Shown here: piece by piece, positions 36,583-44,832 of the stretch
Layout of the letters: each line of letters opens with the position of its first letter
How positions within the stretch are numbered: the stretch's first letter is position 1
Assembly (NCBI RefSeq): GCF_900115005.1
Contig: NZ_FOUY01000044.1
Coordinates: 1-47,823 of the forward strand
Reading direction: 5' to 3'
Length of the DNA stretch: 47,823 nt
DNA from: Pseudonocardia ammonioxydans
Lineage (GTDB): Bacteria > Actinomycetota > Actinomycetes > Mycobacteriales > Pseudonocardiaceae
Position numbers and translations under genes: made by a program
The notes under the pieces: generated by a model
Databases searched by the model: none
What the model was told of the DNA's origin: nothing
Seen by the model: the letters and a program-made list of their open reading frames with translations, nothing else

Positions 36583-38211
36583 CTACCCCTGGATGCGCGA
36601 CCCGCCCCGGCCCGCCCACTCCTTCTCGCGCAGCTCGAACTTCTGCACCTTGCCGGTGGAGGTCTTCGGCAGCTCGTCGACCACGTCGACATACTTCGGG
36701 GCCTTGTAGCGGGCGATCCGCGTCTTCACGTGGTCGATCAGCTCCTGCGACTCGGCGTGCCGGCCCGCCTTGAGCACCGCGAACGCCTTGCAGACCTCGC
36801 CCCACTTCTCGTCCGGGACGCCGACGACCGCTGCCTCCAGCACCGCGTCGTGCGACACCAGCGCCTGCTCGACCTCGACGGTGGAGATGTTCTCGCCGCC
36901 GGAGATCACGACGTCCTTGGCGCGGTCGCGCAGCTCGACGTAGCCGTCCGGGTGCACGACGCCGAGGTCACCGGAGTGGAACCAGCCGCCGGCGAACGCC
37001 TCGGCGGTCTTGTCCGGGTCGAGGTAGTACCCCTTCATGACGTTGTTGCCGCGCATGACGATCTCGCCCATCGTCGTGCCGTCGCGCGGGACGTCGGACA
37101 TCTGCTCGTCGACCACGCGGACCCGGTCCGCACAGACCATCCCGACACCCTGACGGGCCTGCAGCCGCGCACGTTCCTCGCCGCCGAGACCGTCCCAGGC
37201 ACGCTGGTACTGGTTGACCGAGTACGGCCCGTAGGTCTCGGTGAGCCCGTAGACGTGCACGATCCGGAAGCCCATCCGCTCCATCTGCAGGATGGTCGTC
37301 GGCGACGGCGGAGCCCCGGCCGTCGTGATCACCAGCGGGTAGTCGAGGGTGACGGCCTCGGCCGCGTTCATGATCGTCGTGACGACGGTCGGGGCGCCGT
37401 TGAGATGGGTCACCCCGTGCTCGCGGATCAGCCCCCAGATGACGTCGCCGCGCACCTCGCGCAGGCAGACGTGGGTGCCGCCGATCGCGGTCACCGCCCA
37501 CGGCGTGCACCAGCCGTTGCAGTGGAACATGGGCAGCGTCCACAGGTAGACGCTGTCGGCGGTGTGCGTGGAGTGCACGATCTCGCCGAACGAGTTCAGG
37601 TACGCGCCGCGGTGGTGGTACTCGACGCCCTTCGGGTTCCCGGTCGTCCCGGACGTGTAGTTGATCGTGATCGTGCCGCGCTCGTCGTCGACGGCCCAGG
37701 GCAGCGGGTCGTCCGCGCCGCGGGCGAGCAGGTCGGCGTACGACAGCCCGGAACCGGTCCCGTCGCCCGGCGCGGCCGGGTCGGTGACGGTGACGATCTC
37801 CCGCACCGTCTTCAGCTCGCCGGCCACCGGGCGGACGGTCTCGTACAGCACGTTGTCGGCGACGAGCACCGTCGCACCGGAGTGGTCGAGGATGTAGCGG
37901 ACCTCCTCGGTGGACAGCCGCGTGTTGATCGCGACCAGCACCGCGCCGGCCAGCGGCACCGCGAAGTGGGCGACGAGCATCTCCGGGACGTTCGGCAGCA
38001 GGTAGGCGACCCGGTCACCGGGCCGCACCCCGGAGGCGCGCAGTGCGTGCGCCACCCGGGTCGCCTCCGCCGCGAACTCGGCGTAGGTGTGCCGCCGGTC
38101 CCCGTAGACGATCGCCGTCTTGTCGCCGAACACGTCCGCCGACCGGCCGAGGAAGGCCAGCGGGGTGAGCGGTGTGGTCCAGACGTCGGCGGTGGACTCG
38201 GCGGTCGTCAC
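36583..38211 (-). CDS. Acyl-CoA synthetase (AMP-binding family)
   Basis: The 542-residue adenylate-forming ligase activates a carboxylic acid to its CoA thioester. Motifs are YTSGTTGNPKG (ATP phosphate binding), the YGLTETYGP adenine motif, GGWFHSGDLGVVHPDGY with the adenylate Asp, DRAKDVVISGGENIS (hinge), and the catalytic Lys in PKTSTGKVQKFELR. It resembles actinobacterial FadD-type medium- or long-chain acyl-CoA ligases. The GTG at 38211 is preceded by AAGGAG at 7-8 bases; the upstream in-frame ATG at 38289 is rejected. It lies downstream of a ferredoxin gene on the same strand, with 150 bases between. Confidence 0.91.
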   Translation of the reverse strand: MTTAESTADVWTTPLTPLAFLGRSADVFGDKTAIVYGDRRHTYAEFAAEATRVAHALRASGVRPGDRVAYLLPNVPEMLVAHFAVPLAGAVLVAINTRLSTEEVRYILDHSGATVLVADNVLYETVRPVAGELKTVREIVTVTDPAAPGDGTGSGLSYADLLARGADDPLPWAVDDERGTITINYTSGTTGNPKGVEYHHRGAYLNSFGEIVHSTHTADSVYLWTLPMFHCNGWCTPWAVTAIGGTHVCLREVRGDVIWGLIREHGVTHLNGAPTVVTTIMNAAEAVTLDYPLVITTAGAPPSPTTILQMERMGFRIVHVYGLTETYGPYSVNQYQRAWDGLGGEERARLQARQGVGMVCADRVRVVDEQMSDVPRDGTTMGEIVMRGNNVMKGYYLDPDKTAEAFAGGWFHSGDLGVVHPDGYVELRDRAKDVVISGGENISTVEVEQALVSHDAVLEAAVVGVPDEKWGEVCKAFAVLKAGRHAESQELIDHVKTRIARYKAPKYVDVVDELPKTSTGKVQKFELREKEWAGRGGSRIQG

Positions 38212-38329
38212 GGGCGGCTCCTTCGCGGTCGATGTTCGGTGGCGCTGCTCTCGCGGACCGATACTCGCCACCGGCCGCCGGACCGGCAACCTTCCGAAGG
38301 AGGGGTGCCGGGTCCGTTGCGCCGACCGG

Positions 38330-38343
38330 CCGCCGAACGGCGG
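38330..38343 (-). terminator. Small hairpin downstream of the ferredoxin gene
   Basis: CCGCC and GGCGG pair around a 4-base loop, 18 bases past the ferredoxin stop. The loop reads GTTC on the transcribed strand. The stem is short, so this is only a possible terminator. Confidence 0.35.
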
Positions 38344-38361
38344 ACGAACGTCGGACCGGCT

Positions 38362-38553
38362 CTACTCCTCGATCGAGATCGCGGCCTTCGGGCAGCCCCG
38401 CACCGCCTCCTCGACCTTCGGCCGCAGGGCCTCCGGCGGGTTCTCGTCGAGGATGTAGAGGTAGTCGTCGTCACGCACCTCGAAGACTTCCGGGGCGACG
38501 CCCATGCACACCGCGTTGCTCTCGCAACGGTCGAAATCCACGATGACCTTCAT
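38362..38553 (-). CDS. 3Fe-4S-type ferredoxin
   Basis: This is a 63-residue acidic ferredoxin. Ligands are Cys10, Cys16 and Cys54 in CxxXxxC...CP form, with Asn13 in place of the fourth Cys, so a 3Fe-4S cluster is expected. Flanking signatures are MKVIVDFDRCESNAVCMG, APEVFEVRDD and GCPKAAISIEE. Such ferredoxins usually deliver electrons to cytochromes P450 in actinobacteria. No P450 is within this window, so the partner is elsewhere or is a different oxygenase. The ATG at 38553 gives the standard family N-terminus. Confidence 0.9.
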   Translation of the reverse strand: MKVIVDFDRCESNAVCMGVAPEVFEVRDDDYLYILDENPPEALRPKVEEAVRGCPKAAISIEE

Positions 38554-38648
38554 GTGCCCATGGTGCCCCCGACGGACCCGCCGCGCACGACTGAGGATGC
38601 CCTGACCTGCGGTTGTGCTGCCCTTCGTCGCGATCGGCGGCAGCCGGG

Positions 38649-38933
38649 TCACTCCGGGGCGGCGGTCCCGGCGGGCTCGGGGAGCGGGGCGGGCACGAGG
38701 GCGCGGCGGGCCTGCTCCACCGGCGTCGGCGGTGGGGTCGTGTGCGGGAGCCCGAACACCGCCGACGCGCTCACCGCGGGGCCACGGGTGGTCGCGGGGG
38801 CGGCCTCGCCGACCTCCGGGGAGGCGTCCGCCGGACGCTCCGTCGGCGACTCCAGCACGGCCGCCACGCCCAGCAGCGCGCCGAGGGCGAGGGGGCAGGC
38901 CAGGGCCGCCAGCCGCATGCGGGTTCCGTCCAT
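38649..38933 (-). CDS. Small secreted or membrane-anchored Pro/Ala-rich protein
   Basis: The 94-residue product starts MDGTRMRLAALACPLALGAL, a short basic N-terminus followed by a hydrophobic stretch of about 20 residues. This is either a signal peptide or an anchor; there is no good lipobox despite the Cys at residue 13. The remainder is Pro/Ala/Thr-rich with no recognisable domain. The ribosome site GGAGG six bases before the ATG is very good, supporting a real gene. Function is unknown. Confidence 0.6.
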   Translation of the reverse strand: MDGTRMRLAALACPLALGALLGVAAVLESPTERPADASPEVGEAAPATTRGPAVSASAVFGLPHTTPPPTPVEQARRALVPAPLPEPAGTAAPE

Positions 38934-39104
38934 GACGAACCTCCACGTCGGTCGACGACCGCGCGGGGGATCGGGGGGCGGGGTGCGGCCGTCGTCGTGT
39001 GATCGGCCGACGACGGCGCGCTGTTACCGCTGTGGCCCGGCAGGGTCAAGGAGATTTCCCGCGGACCACCCGAAGGGAGCGGCATGCTGCCCGGGCAGCG
39101 CCGG

Positions 39105-40994
39105 CTACTCCCGACGCAGCACCGGACGGAGGGTGTCGAGTACCGCCGGGTCGTCGATGGTCGAGGGGACCGGCTCGTCGGCACCGTCGGCGATCCCGCG
39201 CATCGTCTTGCGGAGGATCTTGCCGGAGCGGGTCTTGGGCAGGGCCGGCACGATCGCGACGTCCTTCAGGGAGGCGACCGCGCCGATCTGCTCGCGGACC
39301 ATCTTCACGAGCTCGGCGCGGAGGTTGTCCTCGTAGCCCTCGGCGTCGCCGTCCACCCCCGCCTTGAGCACCACGAACCCGCGCGGGATCTGGCCCTTCA
39401 TGGTGTCGGCCACGCCGATCACCGCGCACTCGGCGATGTCGGGGTGCGAGGCGAGGACCTCCTCCATCCCGCCGGTGGACAGGCGGTGCCCGGCCACGTT
39501 GATCACGTCGTCGGTGCGGCCCATCACGAACACGTAGCCGTCGGCGTCGAGGTGACCGCCGTCGCCGGTGAGGTAGTAGCCGTCGAACGCGCGCATGTAG
39601 GAGCTCAGGTAGCGCTCGTCGTCGTTCCACAGGGTGGGGAACGCGCCGGGCGGCAGCGGCAGCTTGGCCACGATCGCACCGTCGACACCGGCCTCGGCGG
39701 GCTTGCCGGTCTCGTCGAGGACCTGGATGTCCCAGCCGGGCATCGGCCGGGTCGGCGACCCCGGCTTGATCTCCAGGAGTTCGACGCCCGCCGGGTTGGC
39801 CGCGACCGGCCAGCCCGTCTCGGTCTGCCACCAGTGGTCGATCACCGGGATCTGCAGCAGGTCCGCGGCCCAGCGGTAGGTCTCCGGGTCGAGCCGCTCG
39901 CCGGCGAGGAAGAGGTAGCGCAGCGAGGACACGTCGTACTGGGCGAGGTACTTGCCCTCCGGGTCCTCCTTCTTGATCGCCCGGAACGCGGTCGGCGCGG
40001 TGAACACCGACTTCACGCGGTTCTCCTGCACGACGCGCCAGAACTGCCCGGCGTCGGGTGTGCCGACCGGCTTGCCCTCGTAGAGCACGGTGGTCGCCCC
40101 CGCCAGCAGCGGCGCGTACACGATGTAGGAGTGGCCGACGACCCAGCCGACGTCGGACGCGGTGAACAGCGTCTCGCCGGCGCCGACGTCGTAGATGTTG
40201 GGCATCGACCAGGCCAGCGCGGTCGCGTAGCCGCCGCTGTCGCGCACGACACCCTTGGGCTTGCCGGTGGTGCCGGAGGTGTAGAGCACGTAGAGCGGGT
40301 CGGTGCTCCGGACCGGGACCGGGTCGGCCGGCGTCGCCCGCGACACCGCCTCGGCCCAGTCCACGTCGATCGGGCCCAGCTCGGCGCGGGCCTGCTCGCG
40401 CTGCAGGATCACGGTCGAGGACGGCTTGTTGGTGGAGAGCTCGATCGCCTTGTCGAGCAACGGCTTGTACTCGATGACGCGGGAACCCTCGATGCCGCAG
40501 GACGCGGAGACGACGACCTTCGGGTCGACGTCGTCGATCCGCACCGCGAGTTCCTTGGCGGCGAACCCGCCGAAGACCACCGAGTGGACGGCCCCGAGCC
40601 GCGCGCAGGCGAGCATCGCGATCGCGGCCTCCGGGACCATGGGCATGTAGATCACGACCCGGTCGCCGTGCCCGACGCCCTGCTCGCGCAGCACCCCGGC
40701 GAACGTCGCCACCTCGTCGCGCAGCTGTGCGTAGGTGTAGGAGCGCCTGGTGCCGGTGACCGGTGAGTCGTGGACCAGTGCGGTGCGGTCCCCGTGCCCG
40801 GCGTCGACGTGCCGGTCCAGCGCGTTATGGGCGACGTTCAGCTCCCCGTCGGGGAACCAGCGGTAGAAGGGCGGGTTCGAGTCGTCGAGCGCCGTCGTCG
40901 GTGCGACGTGCCAGTCCAGCGCGGCCGCCGCGCGGAGCCAGAAGCCCTCGCGGTCCTCGACGCTGGATCGGAAGATCTCCTCGTAGCCCGCCAC
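39105..40994 (-). CDS. prpE: Propionyl-CoA synthetase (acetyl-CoA synthetase family)
   Basis: This is a 629-residue short-chain acyl-CoA synthetase. The N-terminus (GYEEIFRSSVEDREGFWLRA) and the stretch NPPFYRWFPDGELNVAHNAL are typical of the PrpE branch. Motifs are YTSGTTGKPKG, DHWWQTETGWPV (substrate and adenine pocket), YLTGDGGHLDADGY and PKTRSGKILRKTMR with the catalytic, acetylatable Lys. The expected reaction is propionate (or acetate) plus CoA and ATP to the thioester, AMP and PPi. The GTG at 40994 follows GAGGGAGGGG. It stands alone, divergent from the SGNH hydrolase gene; no methylcitrate-cycle genes are adjacent. Confidence 0.88.
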   Translation of the reverse strand: MAGYEEIFRSSVEDREGFWLRAAAALDWHVAPTTALDDSNPPFYRWFPDGELNVAHNALDRHVDAGHGDRTALVHDSPVTGTRRSYTYAQLRDEVATFAGVLREQGVGHGDRVVIYMPMVPEAAIAMLACARLGAVHSVVFGGFAAKELAVRIDDVDPKVVVSASCGIEGSRVIEYKPLLDKAIELSTNKPSSTVILQREQARAELGPIDVDWAEAVSRATPADPVPVRSTDPLYVLYTSGTTGKPKGVVRDSGGYATALAWSMPNIYDVGAGETLFTASDVGWVVGHSYIVYAPLLAGATTVLYEGKPVGTPDAGQFWRVVQENRVKSVFTAPTAFRAIKKEDPEGKYLAQYDVSSLRYLFLAGERLDPETYRWAADLLQIPVIDHWWQTETGWPVAANPAGVELLEIKPGSPTRPMPGWDIQVLDETGKPAEAGVDGAIVAKLPLPPGAFPTLWNDDERYLSSYMRAFDGYYLTGDGGHLDADGYVFVMGRTDDVINVAGHRLSTGGMEEVLASHPDIAECAVIGVADTMKGQIPRGFVVLKAGVDGDAEGYEDNLRAELVKMVREQIGAVASLKDVAIVPALPKTRSGKILRKTMRGIADGADEPVPSTIDDPAVLDTLRPVLRRE

Positions 40995-41266
40995 CGTGGC
41001 CCCTCCCTCGGATCCGGGCGGCCCGCGTCGGCCGCCTCGTTCTTGGGGCACGAGAGTAGGAGGTGCCCCCGACAGTTCGCAGCTTCGCGCATCCGCGGCG
41101 GGCCGGCCCCCACCCATCGGGCGGGTCCGCTCGTCGTCCCCGTCCGGCCGGTCGTCGCAGAGTGACCGTCGTTGTACGTAACGTGATCGGGTGACGGATC
41201 GACACAGCGCGTGCGGGACCCGTCCGACCCCGGCGGCCGGGACCGGACGGACGGGAGGCGGTGCAC
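40995..41266. promoter_or_regulatory. Divergent promoter region of prpE and the SGNH hydrolase gene
   Basis: This 272-base gap contains no gene. A locally AT-richer stretch near 41170-41185 (TTGTACGTAACGTGATC) is the best place for promoter elements, but neither strand gives an unambiguous -35/-10 pair. Confidence 0.35.
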
Positions 41267-42529
41267 GTGCGGTCGGGAGCCCGATGGCGCGGACCGGCCG
41301 TGGTCGCGGTGCTGGCCGTGCTGGTGGCGGGCCTCGCGTTCGCCGGGTGCGGACGGGCCCTCCCCGCGGCCGCCGCCCGGGCCGGGTGCGCCCCGGCGTG
41401 GTCCGCCGGCTGGCACGCCGCCCAGCAGGCGGTCCCGGGTGACCAGCTCGCGGGCCGCACGCTGCGGATGGTGGTCCGGCCGCAGGCGTCCGGCGACGCG
41501 GTGCGGCTGCGCCTGTCCAACCGGCACGGCGACGGGCCGCTGGGCATCGGGGCGGTCTCGTTCGGTGGTGCGGGCGGCCCGGCCGAGGTCGTCGACCCGG
41601 TGCCGGTGCTCGTCGGCGGGCGCCCGGACGTGCGGCTCGCCCCGGGGGACGACGTCGTGACCGACCCGCTGCCGGTCCGGGTGGACCGGGGCGTGCCGGT
41701 CCTGGTCAGCGTGTTCCTCACCGAGGTGCCCACGACGATCAGCTCACACCCGGTCGCGATGCGGACGGCGTGGCTGTCGGCGCCAAGCGATCGCACGGCA
41801 TCGCCGGGCGCGGGCGGTTTCGGGACGACGCTGCAGTCCTGGCCGGTGCTCGCCGGGCTCGAGGTGCACGCTCCGGCTCCGGGTGCGGGGCTGCTGCTGA
41901 TCGGTGACTCGCTGGTCGACGGCGTCGGGAGCACCCCGGACGGCGACGACCGGCTCTCCGACCAGCTCGCGGCCCGGCTCGCCACGGGCCCCGGCGGCCC
42001 GCGGACGACCGTGCTGAACGCCGGGTTGTCCCGCAACCAGCTGCTGCAGGACGACCCGCCCGCCGGCGGGGACTCCCCGCTGACCCGGTTCGACGCCGAC
42101 GTCGCCGCGGTGGCGGGGGTGCGTGACGTGCTGTTGCTGATCGGCACGAACGATCTCGCCGCCGGGGCGCGTGGCGAGGAGTTGGTCGCCGGCCTGCGGA
42201 CGTTCGCCGAACGGGCCCGGGCGGCCGGGCTGCGGGTGTTCCTGGCGACCATCCCGCCGGCGACCAGTGGTGGTCGGGACGCCCCCGACGTGGTCGCGGC
42301 ACGCGACCACGTCAACGCGTGGATCCGTACCGGGGCCGGCCGGTTCGCCGACGGGACGGTCGACGCGGCCGCCGTGCTCGCCGAGCCGGGGGACCCGCTG
42401 CGACTGCGGCCGGAGTACGACTCCGGCGACGGCCTGCACCCGTCGGCGGCGGGGTACCGGGCGCTCGCCGCGGCGGTGCCGGTCCCGGCGTTGTCCGGGA
42501 GCCCCTGTCCGGGGGCCCCGACCGGCTGA
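41267..42529 (+). CDS. Exported SGNH/GDSL-family hydrolase
   Basis: This is a 420-residue esterase-type protein. A basic N-terminus and hydrophobic segment (VRSGARWRGPAVVAVLAVLV) lead to AFAGC, which could be a weak lipobox with Cys27, so it is secreted or a lipoprotein. A beta-rich N-terminal domain (residues about 35-200) precedes the SGNH domain. Block I is LLLIGDSLVDGVG, block III is LLIGTND and block V is DGLHPSAAGY with the Asp/His pair. The GTG at 41267 is 8 bases after GGGAGG; a GTG at 41261 is closer than ideal. Related exported enzymes act on acetylated sugars or lipids. A strong hairpin follows. Confidence 0.85.
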   Translation: MRSGARWRGPAVVAVLAVLVAGLAFAGCGRALPAAAARAGCAPAWSAGWHAAQQAVPGDQLAGRTLRMVVRPQASGDAVRLRLSNRHGDGPLGIGAVSFGGAGGPAEVVDPVPVLVGGRPDVRLAPGDDVVTDPLPVRVDRGVPVLVSVFLTEVPTTISSHPVAMRTAWLSAPSDRTASPGAGGFGTTLQSWPVLAGLEVHAPAPGAGLLLIGDSLVDGVGSTPDGDDRLSDQLAARLATGPGGPRTTVLNAGLSRNQLLQDDPPAGGDSPLTRFDADVAAVAGVRDVLLLIGTNDLAAGARGEELVAGLRTFAERARAAGLRVFLATIPPATSGGRDAPDVVAARDHVNAWIRTGAGRFADGTVDAAAVLAEPGDPLRLRPEYDSGDGLHPSAAGYRALAAAVPVPALSGSPCPGAPTG

Positions 42530-42544
42530 CGCCCACCGGGCCGC

Positions 42545-42582
42545 GGTGACGGCGCGACGCCAGGGGCGTCGGTCCCGTCACC
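42545..42582 (+). terminator. Two-part stem-loop after the SGNH hydrolase gene
   Basis: The outer stem GGTGACGG/CCGTCACC and the inner stem CGACGCC/GGCGTCG with an AGG loop form one long hairpin, 16 bases past the stop. No U-tract follows. Confidence 0.7.
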
Positions 42583-42678
42583 CGGGAAGAGGGGTGCAGT
42601 GCTATCGCACGATGGGTAACGTCTTGGTCACGGCCACAGTACGTGGCGGTACCGGCGGAAGGCCTACGGGGAGGCCCC

Positions 42679-42897
42679 ATGAGTATCGGCGCCAGGCGCA
42701 GTACCGACGACGACACCGGCTCCATCCCGGCGCCGAGGAGCGCGGCCGACGCGTTCAAGGTCTCCGACGACCAGGTGCAGAAGGCGCGCCTGGTCGTGGC
42801 GAAGAACTCGTCGGACTCCGACGACCTGCGCGAGCTGCTCGACATGCTCGGGTTGATCTCCTCGAACCCGGACCAGCCACCGCCCGTCGCGCGCTGA
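42679..42897 (+). CDS. Small conserved actinobacterial protein
   Basis: This 72-residue protein has a disordered acidic N-terminus (STDDDTGSIPAP) and one conserved stretch: DDQVQKARLVVAKNSSDSDD followed by LRELLDMLGLI. Proteins with the signature (A/R)xxVA...D...LLDMLGL are common and uncharacterised in actinobacteria, also in their phages. The ribosome site GGGGAGG before the ATG is strong. The stop codon is inside a perfect 28-base palindrome. Possibly a small helical adaptor; no function can be assigned. Confidence 0.72.
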   Translation: MSIGARRSTDDDTGSIPAPRSAADAFKVSDDQVQKARLVVAKNSSDSDDLRELLDMLGLISSNPDQPPPVAR

Positions 42898-42918
42898 GCC
42901 GGGCGCCCGGCTCAGCGC
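42891..42918. terminator. Perfect 28-base palindrome overlapping the stop codon
   Basis: GCGCTGAGCCGGGC is followed directly by its exact reverse complement. The stop TGA (42895-42897) lies in the left arm. As RNA it would form an 11-12 base stem with a small loop, the probable terminator before the tRNA cluster. Confidence 0.7.
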
Positions 42919-42985
42919 ACACCCTCTGACCGGCCACGAAGCCGCAACGAGGGGGGTGCCTGCACGGGCCTCCGCAGCGGTGTCG

Positions 42986-42991
42986 TATGGT
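42986..42991 (+). promoter_or_regulatory. Probable -10 box of the tRNA operon
   Basis: TATGGT matches TANNNT and lies about 60 bases before tRNA-Glu. The -35 region is weak (CTGCAC, 20 bases upstream). Confidence 0.45.
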
Positions 42992-43048
42992 TTCACCGCT
43001 CCCAACGGACAGCCGTTGAGGGAAGGAAGAGCCCCCGGGTTCCTCCCA

Positions 43049-43121
43049 GCCCCCATCGTCTAGCGGCCTAGGACTCCGCCCTTTCAAGGCGGCAGCGCGG
43101 GTTCGAATCCCGTTGGGGGTA
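43049..43121 (+). tRNA. tRNA-Glu (UUC)
   Basis: The cloverleaf is complete. The acceptor GCCCCCA pairs with TGGGGGT. The anticodon stem CCGCC/GGCGG encloses the loop CTTTCAA with anticodon TTC. The T arm is GCGGGTTCGAATCCCGT. CCA is not encoded. Confidence 0.95.
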
Positions 43122-43160
43122 CGGCAGACGCCATCGGTTACGATGGATCTGCACACGCAA

Positions 43161-43234
43161 GGCCCAGTGGCGCAGTTGGTTAGCGCGTCGCCCTGTCACG
43201 GCGAAGGTCGCGGGTTCGAGTCCCGTCTGGGTCG
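43161..43234 (+). tRNA. tRNA-Asp (GUC)
   Basis: The acceptor GGCCCAG pairs with CTGGGTC, with G73 as discriminator, as expected for tRNA-Asp. The anticodon stem TCGCC/GGCGA encloses CTGTCAC with anticodon GTC. The T arm is GCGGGTTCGAGTCCCGT. CCA is not encoded. Confidence 0.95.
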
Positions 43235-43265
43235 CTCCACTCTCCGGAGTTCTTCCGGAGGCCGG

Positions 43266-43339
43266 GGCCAGGTAGCTCAGTTGGTACGAGCGTCCGCCTG
43301 AAAAGCGGAAGGTCGGCGGTTCGACCCCGCCCCTGGCCA
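43266..43339 (+). tRNA. tRNA-Phe (GAA)
   Basis: The acceptor GGCCAGG pairs with CCTGGCC and A is the discriminator. The anticodon stem TCCGC/GCGGA encloses CTGAAAA with anticodon GAA. The T arm is GGCGGTTCGACCCCGCC. CCA is not encoded. This is the third member of a Glu-Asp-Phe cluster with gaps of 31-40 bases. Confidence 0.95.
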
Positions 43340-43352
43340 CCCTCTCCTACCA

Positions 43353-43375
43353 GCGGATTCTCCGCGGTTCTCTTT
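43353..43375 (+). terminator. Terminator of the tRNA cluster
   Basis: GCGGA/TCCGC with a TTC loop is followed by the pyrimidine-rich GGTTCTCTTTC. It lies 14 bases after tRNA-Phe. Confidence 0.65.
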
Positions 43376-43436
43376 CGCTGATCTCTCCCGACGCGGGTGC
43401 GCACGCGGCTCGTGTCGCCGGTTCGGGGCATGCCGT

Positions 43437-44093
43437 CTAACGGGCGTCCTGCTTCAGCGCGGTGTCCACGGTGAGGGCCGAGGCGACGATCATGCTCGCC
43501 AGGGGCTCGCCCTGCCGCCGGTGGATCTCGACGACGTAACTGTCCGCGGTGCTGAACACCGCCTTCGTCAGGCCCTCCCAGGTCTGCACGATCCGGGCGA
43601 CCTCGACGTCGTCCTGGTCGGTGATCGTGAACTCCCGGGCCCACCAGGTGGTCGCGACGATCCGGCCGATCCGCCGCCCGTCGGCCAGGAGGGAGAACCG
43701 GATCCGTCCCAGGGCGTTGTCCTGGCGGATCTCGCCGACACCGGTGCCGTCGGGCCGCTGGACGACGGCCCGGGAGCGGACGATCTTGGCCGGTCGGATG
43801 ATCTGCAGGACCGGAGTGCCGTCCGGATCGCGTACCTCGAGGTGGACGGTCTTGAAGTGGTCGCTCTTCCCGACGACGCGGATGACCTTCGCGAGGCGGT
43901 TCTGCCCGATCTGGACGGCGGTTCCGAGGCTGCCGCCGTGCCGGTCGTAGACGTCGTACTCGTTCGTCACCTCGACGATCTTGTCGCGCTGACGCACCAC
44001 GAGGACCGGCTCGGTGAACAGGGTGCCGCCCCGGTTCGGCGTCCCGGCCTTCTCGACCGGTCGGTCGGGGACGGACGACGGGTGGCTGCTCAT
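43437..44093 (-). CDS. LURP-one-related / phospholipid scramblase-like protein
   Basis: This is a 218-residue protein of the tubby-like LURP-one/scramblase superfamily. After a disordered start (about 25 residues), repeated beta strands appear in the expected order: LFTEPVLVVRQRDKIVEVTNEYDVYD, GTAVQIGQNR, HLEVRDPDGTPVLQIIRPAK, QRPDGTGVGEIRQDNA, FSLLADGRRIGRI, and a C-terminal hydrophobic helix in EPLASMIVASALTVDTAL. The bacterial role is not established. The ATG start overlaps the stop of the membrane-protein gene (ATGA), so the two are co-translated and may act together at the membrane. Confidence 0.85.
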   Translation of the reverse strand: MSSHPSSVPDRPVEKAGTPNRGGTLFTEPVLVVRQRDKIVEVTNEYDVYDRHGGSLGTAVQIGQNRLAKVIRVVGKSDHFKTVHLEVRDPDGTPVLQIIRPAKIVRSRAVVQRPDGTGVGEIRQDNALGRIRFSLLADGRRIGRIVATTWWAREFTITDQDDVEVARIVQTWEGLTKAVFSTADSYVVEIHRRQGEPLASMIVASALTVDTALKQDAR

Positions 44094-44647
44094 CCGGTCC
44101 CGGCCTCCCCGGCGGCCCGCGGACCGGTTCCGGTCGGGACCGCCGATCGTGCCCGGTGGGCGGTGAAGAAGTCCCGGACCGAGCGGGGGACCCACAGCAG
44201 AGCGAGCATGACGACGTGGATGGCGTCGCTCGGGACGACCGCCCAGAGGAACTGCGTTCCGGACGCGGCCGAGTACAGGCTGCCGGCGGTCGCGATGACC
44301 AGATATGCCGTCAGCGCCACGCGGGCCCAGTGCCGTCCTTGCAGCGTCTTGACCACGAACCAGACCGAGAGCACCACGTCGATGGCGTGCCACACCACGG
44401 CGTCGAGGATCACGAGGTCGATCGCGAGCTCCAGGTGCGACGGGTCCAGGGCCGGCTCGTTCTGCATGATCGCGTCGGCGGTGAACCCGCGGTCGAACGC
44501 CAGCACGGCAGGAAGCGCTATCAGCAGGGCGACCCCGACGGCGACGCACGGCACCAGCCAGCGGAGCGCCGCCGGCGCAGGAGGCGCGGGCCTGGTCGGG
44601 GCCGGTGGCAACGGCTCGGAGCTGCGGCGGCTTGTCCGTGGTCTCAT
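44090..44647 (-). CDS. Four-helix membrane protein of unknown function
   Basis: The 185-residue protein has a Pro-rich cytoplasmic N-terminus, then about four hydrophobic helices: WLVPCVAVGVALLIALPAVL, LAIDLVILDAVVWHAIDVVL, VALTAYLVIATAGSLYSAAS and AVVPSDAIHVVMLALLWVP. A basic C-terminal tail follows. No family motif is recognised. The gene is the first of a two-gene unit with the scramblase-like protein. Confidence 0.75.
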   Translation of the reverse strand: MRPRTSRRSSEPLPPAPTRPAPPAPAALRWLVPCVAVGVALLIALPAVLAFDRGFTADAIMQNEPALDPSHLELAIDLVILDAVVWHAIDVVLSVWFVVKTLQGRHWARVALTAYLVIATAGSLYSAASGTQFLWAVVPSDAIHVVMLALLWVPRSVRDFFTAHRARSAVPTGTGPRAAGEAGTG

Positions 44648-44832
44648 CTCACCCGTCTCGTCGAGCCGGCCCGGTGGCAGTGGTCGGACGGCTCCGGCTC
44701 GCCGGGGCGCGGTGGCGTGCTGCGCTCCGTGGGGCGGGGCGGGCTCCGATCCCGCAGGTGACCCTGCCGGTCTGCCTCACGGAGAACAACGACGTCGTAC
44801 GCAACGCTCGTTGAGCGAGGCTGAACGACGGG
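44648..44832. other. Intergenic region with a small hairpin
   Basis: CGCTC (44805-44809) and GAGCG (44813-44817) pair around GTT, 15 bases beyond the LysR gene's stop. It could end LysR transcription on the minus strand. The rest should hold the promoter of the membrane-protein gene. No gene is seen. Confidence 0.4.
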
